Part shown: piece after piece, positions 61,543-64,000 of the stretch
Layout: each line of letters begins with the position of its first letter
Position numbering within the stretch: position 1 is the first letter of the stretch
Assembly (NCBI RefSeq): GCF_014193375.1
Contig: NZ_JACHZF010000016.1
Span: 47,225 to 111,224, forward strand
DNA length: 64,000 nucleotides
Direction of reading: 5' to 3'
Source: Halomonas campaniensis
GTDB taxonomy: Bacteria; Pseudomonadota; Gammaproteobacteria; Pseudomonadales; Halomonadaceae
Made by a program: the position numbers and the translations under genes
Notes under the pieces: model-generated
Seen by the model: the letters and a program-made list of their open reading frames with translations, nothing else
What the model was told of the DNA's origin: nothing
The model's database searches: none

Positions 61543-63818
61543 GCGCTGGAGACAACAGCATGAGTGACCCCTCACCCACCGCCGAGACCACCCCCAACGA
61601 GGCCGCCGCCGCCGAGGCCCTGCGGGATACCCGGGCGCTCTTCGCCCTGCTCGACCGCTGGGTAGCCCGCGGCTGGCTGCGCGCCCTGGACCGCGCCTTC
61701 GCCGCCTTCCTGGGCCGCGAGGTGCCCGACGCCCCCACCCCGCTGCTGCTGGCCGCGGCCCTGGCCAGCCACCAGCTCGGCCGCGGCCATGTCTGCCTGG
61801 ACCTGCAACGCACCCTGGCCGAGCCCGACCTCGCGCTCTCGCTGCCCCCGGAGGGCGACAGCCTGGAGGACCCGCCGCCGCTGCCCAGCGCCCTGCTCGG
61901 TGAGCTCACCCTCGCCGACTGGCAGGAAGCACTCACTCACCCGCTGATCGTCGGCCACGGCCCCGGCAGCACCCCGCTGGTGCTCGACGCCACCCGTCTC
62001 TACCTGCGCCGCTACTGGCACCACGAGCGCTCGATCCAGCAGCATATCGCCACCAGGTTGGAAGGTTTGCCTGGTAGGAGGGCAACTTGTTGCGCGACTG
62101 GCGCCGACAGGCGCCCGGTGGAAGCCACCCACAGCTCTGCCCACACCTCTGACCCCACCACCCTGGCCGCCGCCCTCTCTGCTCTCTTCCCCCCCAGCAC
62201 CACCCTGGACTGGCAGAAGGCCGCCTGCGCCCTGGCCGCCCGCTCGCCCTTCGCGGTGATCACCGGCGGCCCCGGCACCGGCAAGACCACCACCGTGGTC
62301 AAGCTGCTCGCCCTGCTGCAGACCCTGGCGCTGGGCGAAGGCCGCCGCGCGCTGCGCATCCGCCTCGCCGCCCCCACCGGCAAGGCCGCCGCGCGCCTCA
62401 ACGAATCCATCGCCGGGCAGGTGGCTGGGTTAAGTCTCGACGGTCTTTCAGACCTGTGGGAGCCCAATTTATTGGGCGAAAAAGCGGTAGACCACCTCCG
62501 CCGCGCTATCCCTACGGAGGTCAACACCCTCCACCGCCTGCTGGGCTCGCGCCCCGACACCCGCCACTTCCGCCATAACGCCCGCCACCCGCTGCCGCTG
62601 GACGTGCTGGTGGTGGACGAGGCCTCCATGGTCGACGTGGAGATGATGGCCGCCCTGCTCGACGCCCTGCCGCCCCGCGCCCGCCTGGTGCTGCTGGGCG
62701 ACAAGGACCAGCTCGCCTCGGTGGAGGCCGGCTCGGTGCTGGGCGACCTCTGCGCCCGGGCCGAGGGCGGCCACTACACGCCCGAGACCGCCGACTGGCT
62801 CAGCAAGGCCACCGGCCAGGCGCTGCCCGCCGAGATGATCGACCCCGTGGGCGCCCCGCTGGACCAGGCCATCGCCATGCTGCGGGTCAGCCACCGCTTC
62901 GATGCGGCCAGCGGCATCGGCCGGCTGGCCGGTGCCGTCAATCGCGACGCGGTGGGACGCGAGAAGCGCGCCGCCATCCGCGACGTGCTCGGTCACGGCT
63001 ACGCCGACCTTTCCCACCTCAAGCTGGAAACGGACGGCGACCGCGGCCTGGAACGGCTGGTGGTCTCGGGCCACGCCGCGGGCTTCCCTGATCGAGGAAA
63101 GAGCGCCGGCGAGGACCGCGTGGTGAACGGCAGGACGCTGCCGCCCCCGGTGGGCTATCGCCACTATCTGGAGGTCATGAAACGCGCAGTGCCAGAAGCG
63201 AGCCCGGATGGCGAGATCGACCGCGAGGCCCTGGACGACTGGGCCCGGGCGGTGCTGGCCGCCCACGGCCAGTTCCAGCTGCTCTGCGCCCTTCGCCGCG
63301 GCCCCTGGGGCGTGGAGGGGCTGAACGAGCGCATCCGCGCCGCGCTGGAAAAGGAGGGCCTGATCGACAGCGGCGACGGCCGCCGGCTCTGGTATCCCGG
63401 CCGCCCGGTGCTGGTGACGAGCAACGACTACGGCCTGGGGCTGATGAACGGCGATATCGGCATCACCCTGGCGCTGCCGCAGCCCTCGGGCGGGGGCGCC
63501 GCTCAGCGGGGCCCGGCGCTGCGCGTGGCCTTCCCCGCCGGGGACGGCAGCGGGCGCATCAAGTGGGTGCTGCCCAGCCGCCTGCAGGCGGTGGAGACGG
63601 TCTTCGCCATGACGGTGCACAAGTCCCAGGGCTCGGAGTTCACCCACACCGCCCTGCTGCTCCCCGACGCCCCCAACCCGATCCTCACCCGGGAGCTGGT
63701 CTATACCGGCATCACCCGCGCCCGCCACTGGCTCACCCTGGTCGAGACCGGGCGCGGCCAGCTGCTGGACGCGGTGGAGCGGCGCGTGATGCGGGTGAGC
63801 GGGCTGGGAACGCGATAA
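61539..63818 (+). CDS. recD: RecBCD helicase subunit RecD (with REP-like in-frame segments)
   Basis: A 759-residue RecD, longer than the about 600 of E. coli. Walker A is GGPGTGKTT (from residue 243), Walker B VVDEASMVD, and the C-terminal helicase motifs (TVHKSQGSEFTHTALLLP; VYTGITRARHWLTLVE) are intact. Extra residues about 178-200 and 300-316 coincide with REP-like palindromes at 62074-62115 and 62442-62482, in places where E. coli RecD has short loops (comparison from memory). It overlaps recB by 4 nt (ATGA); GGAGGAG precedes the start. Confidence 0.93.
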   Translation: MSAGDNSMSDPSPTAETTPNEAAAAEALRDTRALFALLDRWVARGWLRALDRAFAAFLGREVPDAPTPLLLAAALASHQLGRGHVCLDLQRTLAEPDLALSLPPEGDSLEDPPPLPSALLGELTLADWQEALTHPLIVGHGPGSTPLVLDATRLYLRRYWHHERSIQQHIATRLEGLPGRRATCCATGADRRPVEATHSSAHTSDPTTLAAALSALFPPSTTLDWQKAACALAARSPFAVITGGPGTGKTTTVVKLLALLQTLALGEGRRALRIRLAAPTGKAAARLNESIAGQVAGLSLDGLSDLWEPNLLGEKAVDHLRRAIPTEVNTLHRLLGSRPDTRHFRHNARHPLPLDVLVVDEASMVDVEMMAALLDALPPRARLVLLGDKDQLASVEAGSVLGDLCARAEGGHYTPETADWLSKATGQALPAEMIDPVGAPLDQAIAMLRVSHRFDAASGIGRLAGAVNRDAVGREKRAAIRDVLGHGYADLSHLKLETDGDRGLERLVVSGHAAGFPDRGKSAGEDRVVNGRTLPPPVGYRHYLEVMKRAVPEASPDGEIDREALDDWARAVLAAHGQFQLLCALRRGPWGVEGLNERIRAALEKEGLIDSGDGRRLWYPGRPVLVTSNDYGLGLMNGDIGITLALPQPSGGGAAQRGPALRVAFPAGDGSGRIKWVLPSRLQAVETVFAMTVHKSQGSEFTHTALLLPDAPNPILTRELVYTGITRARHWLTLVETGRGQLLDAVERRVMRVSGLGTR
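62074..62115 (+). repeat. GTAGGAG-type REP palindrome inside recD (element 1)
   Basis: GTAGGAG (62074-62080), hairpin GCAAC-TT-GTTGC (62082-62093), GCGAC, then hairpin GGCGCC-GACA-GGCGCC (62100-62115). Same order and head as the intergenic REP at 20436-20480. It is read as LPGRRATCC-type residues that do not resemble RecD. Confidence 0.72.
62442..62482 (+). repeat. GTGGGAG-type REP palindrome inside recD (element 2)
   Basis: A small hairpin GGTCT-TTC-AGACC (62442-62454) is followed by GTGGGAG (62456-62462) that runs into a perfect 7-bp hairpin, GCCCAAT-TT-ATTGGGC (62462-62477), then GAAAA. The GTGGGAG head with a GCGAA-like tail resembles gammaproteobacterial REPs. It is read in frame as LWEPNLLGEKAV. 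Confidence 0.6.
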
Positions 63819-63874
63819 AGCGTGGAATCCGCCCGTTTTCCCGCCACCTTGAAACGCTTATATTGCACCGGTCC

Positions 63875-63895
63875 GGCGGCACCGCGAACGCCGCC
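63875..63895 (+). terminator. Weak hairpin after recD
   Basis: GGCGGC (63875-63880) pairs with GCCGCC (63890-63895) over a 9-nt loop, 57 bp after recD. No T-tract follows. Confidence 0.3.
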
Positions 63896-63905
63896 TCGAT
63901 CACGC

Positions 63906-64000
63906 TGTCAATGGCCATCAGAACTGACCCACCAGCGGTCAACAAAATTGACCCACCCGTGATCGTCAGCTGAGCGTCTTCTGCTTCAGCCGGTAGCTCT
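63906..64000 (-). mobile_element. End of a probable IS21-family element (runs off window)
   Basis: From TGTCA at 63906 the DNA changes character, with TGACCCACC at 63925-63933 and again at 63949-63957 (24-bp period). Multiple terminal repeats of this kind and a TG end fit IS21-family termini. On the minus strand a partial reading frame ending at 63966 reads SYRLKQKTLS, like the C-terminus of an IstB helper protein. The rest lies outside the window. Confidence 0.5.
63966..64000 (-). CDS. C-terminal end of putative IstB-like transposition helper (cut by window edge)
   Basis: Only the last ten residues and the stop are visible (SYRLKQKTLS). The SYRLK pattern is common at the C-terminus of IstB proteins, and the gene lies just inside the IS end described above. 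The evidence is short, so this is tentative. Confidence 0.35.
   Translation of the reverse strand, partial: SYRLKQKTLS

Overview
The window is GC-rich, densely coded DNA from a bacterium that looks like a halophilic gammaproteobacterium of the Halomonas type. This is an inference from the many TRAP/TAXI uptake systems, the csiD-lhgO pair, a recC-recB-recD operon, and GTAGGAG-type REP palindromes. No rRNA, tRNA or CRISPR array was seen.

Left part (1-15 kb): the start of a TAXI receptor gene cut by the window edge; a two-gene glutarate hydroxylation operon (csiD/glaH, lhgO); an APC permease; a small HTH gene; a ttrBCA tetrathionate reductase operon behind a perfect FNR/Anr box; ilvD; an orphan HigA-like antitoxin; and a TPP riboswitch controlling an SSS-family transporter and a TenA-family protein (thiamin-precursor salvage).

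Middle part (15-30 kb): an unknown protein, an HNH nuclease, an AhpD-like protein and a large PLD-helicase-DUF3427 protein form a possible mobile or defence patch. They are followed by mmsA with a divergent LysR gene, katG, selO, and a LysR/DMT-exporter pair.

Catabolic part (29-52 kb): a TRAP operon headed by a GntR regulator; a divergent AtoE-type fatty-acid permease; and a malonate operon (TRAP dctPQM, matA, matB, an isomerase). GntR-type palindromes lie in front of both the permease and the malonate TRAP operon. Next come an Aquifex-type aconitase with its own GntR, a HAD hydrolase, a LysR regulator, and a TAXI locus with two related receptors, one fused permease, a 2-hydroxyacid dehydrogenase and a carboxymuconolactone-decarboxylase-like protein. 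Most head genes of these uptake and catabolic units carry an ACAACAA-type motif in the 5' leader, a candidate Hfq (Crc-like) catabolite-repression target.

Right part (52-64 kb): a flavin reductase, an EF-hand protein, an AraC regulator, then recC-recB-recD. recB and recD carry palindromic, REP-like segments read through in frame, which is the most unusual structural observation here. The window ends inside what appears to be an IS21-family element.
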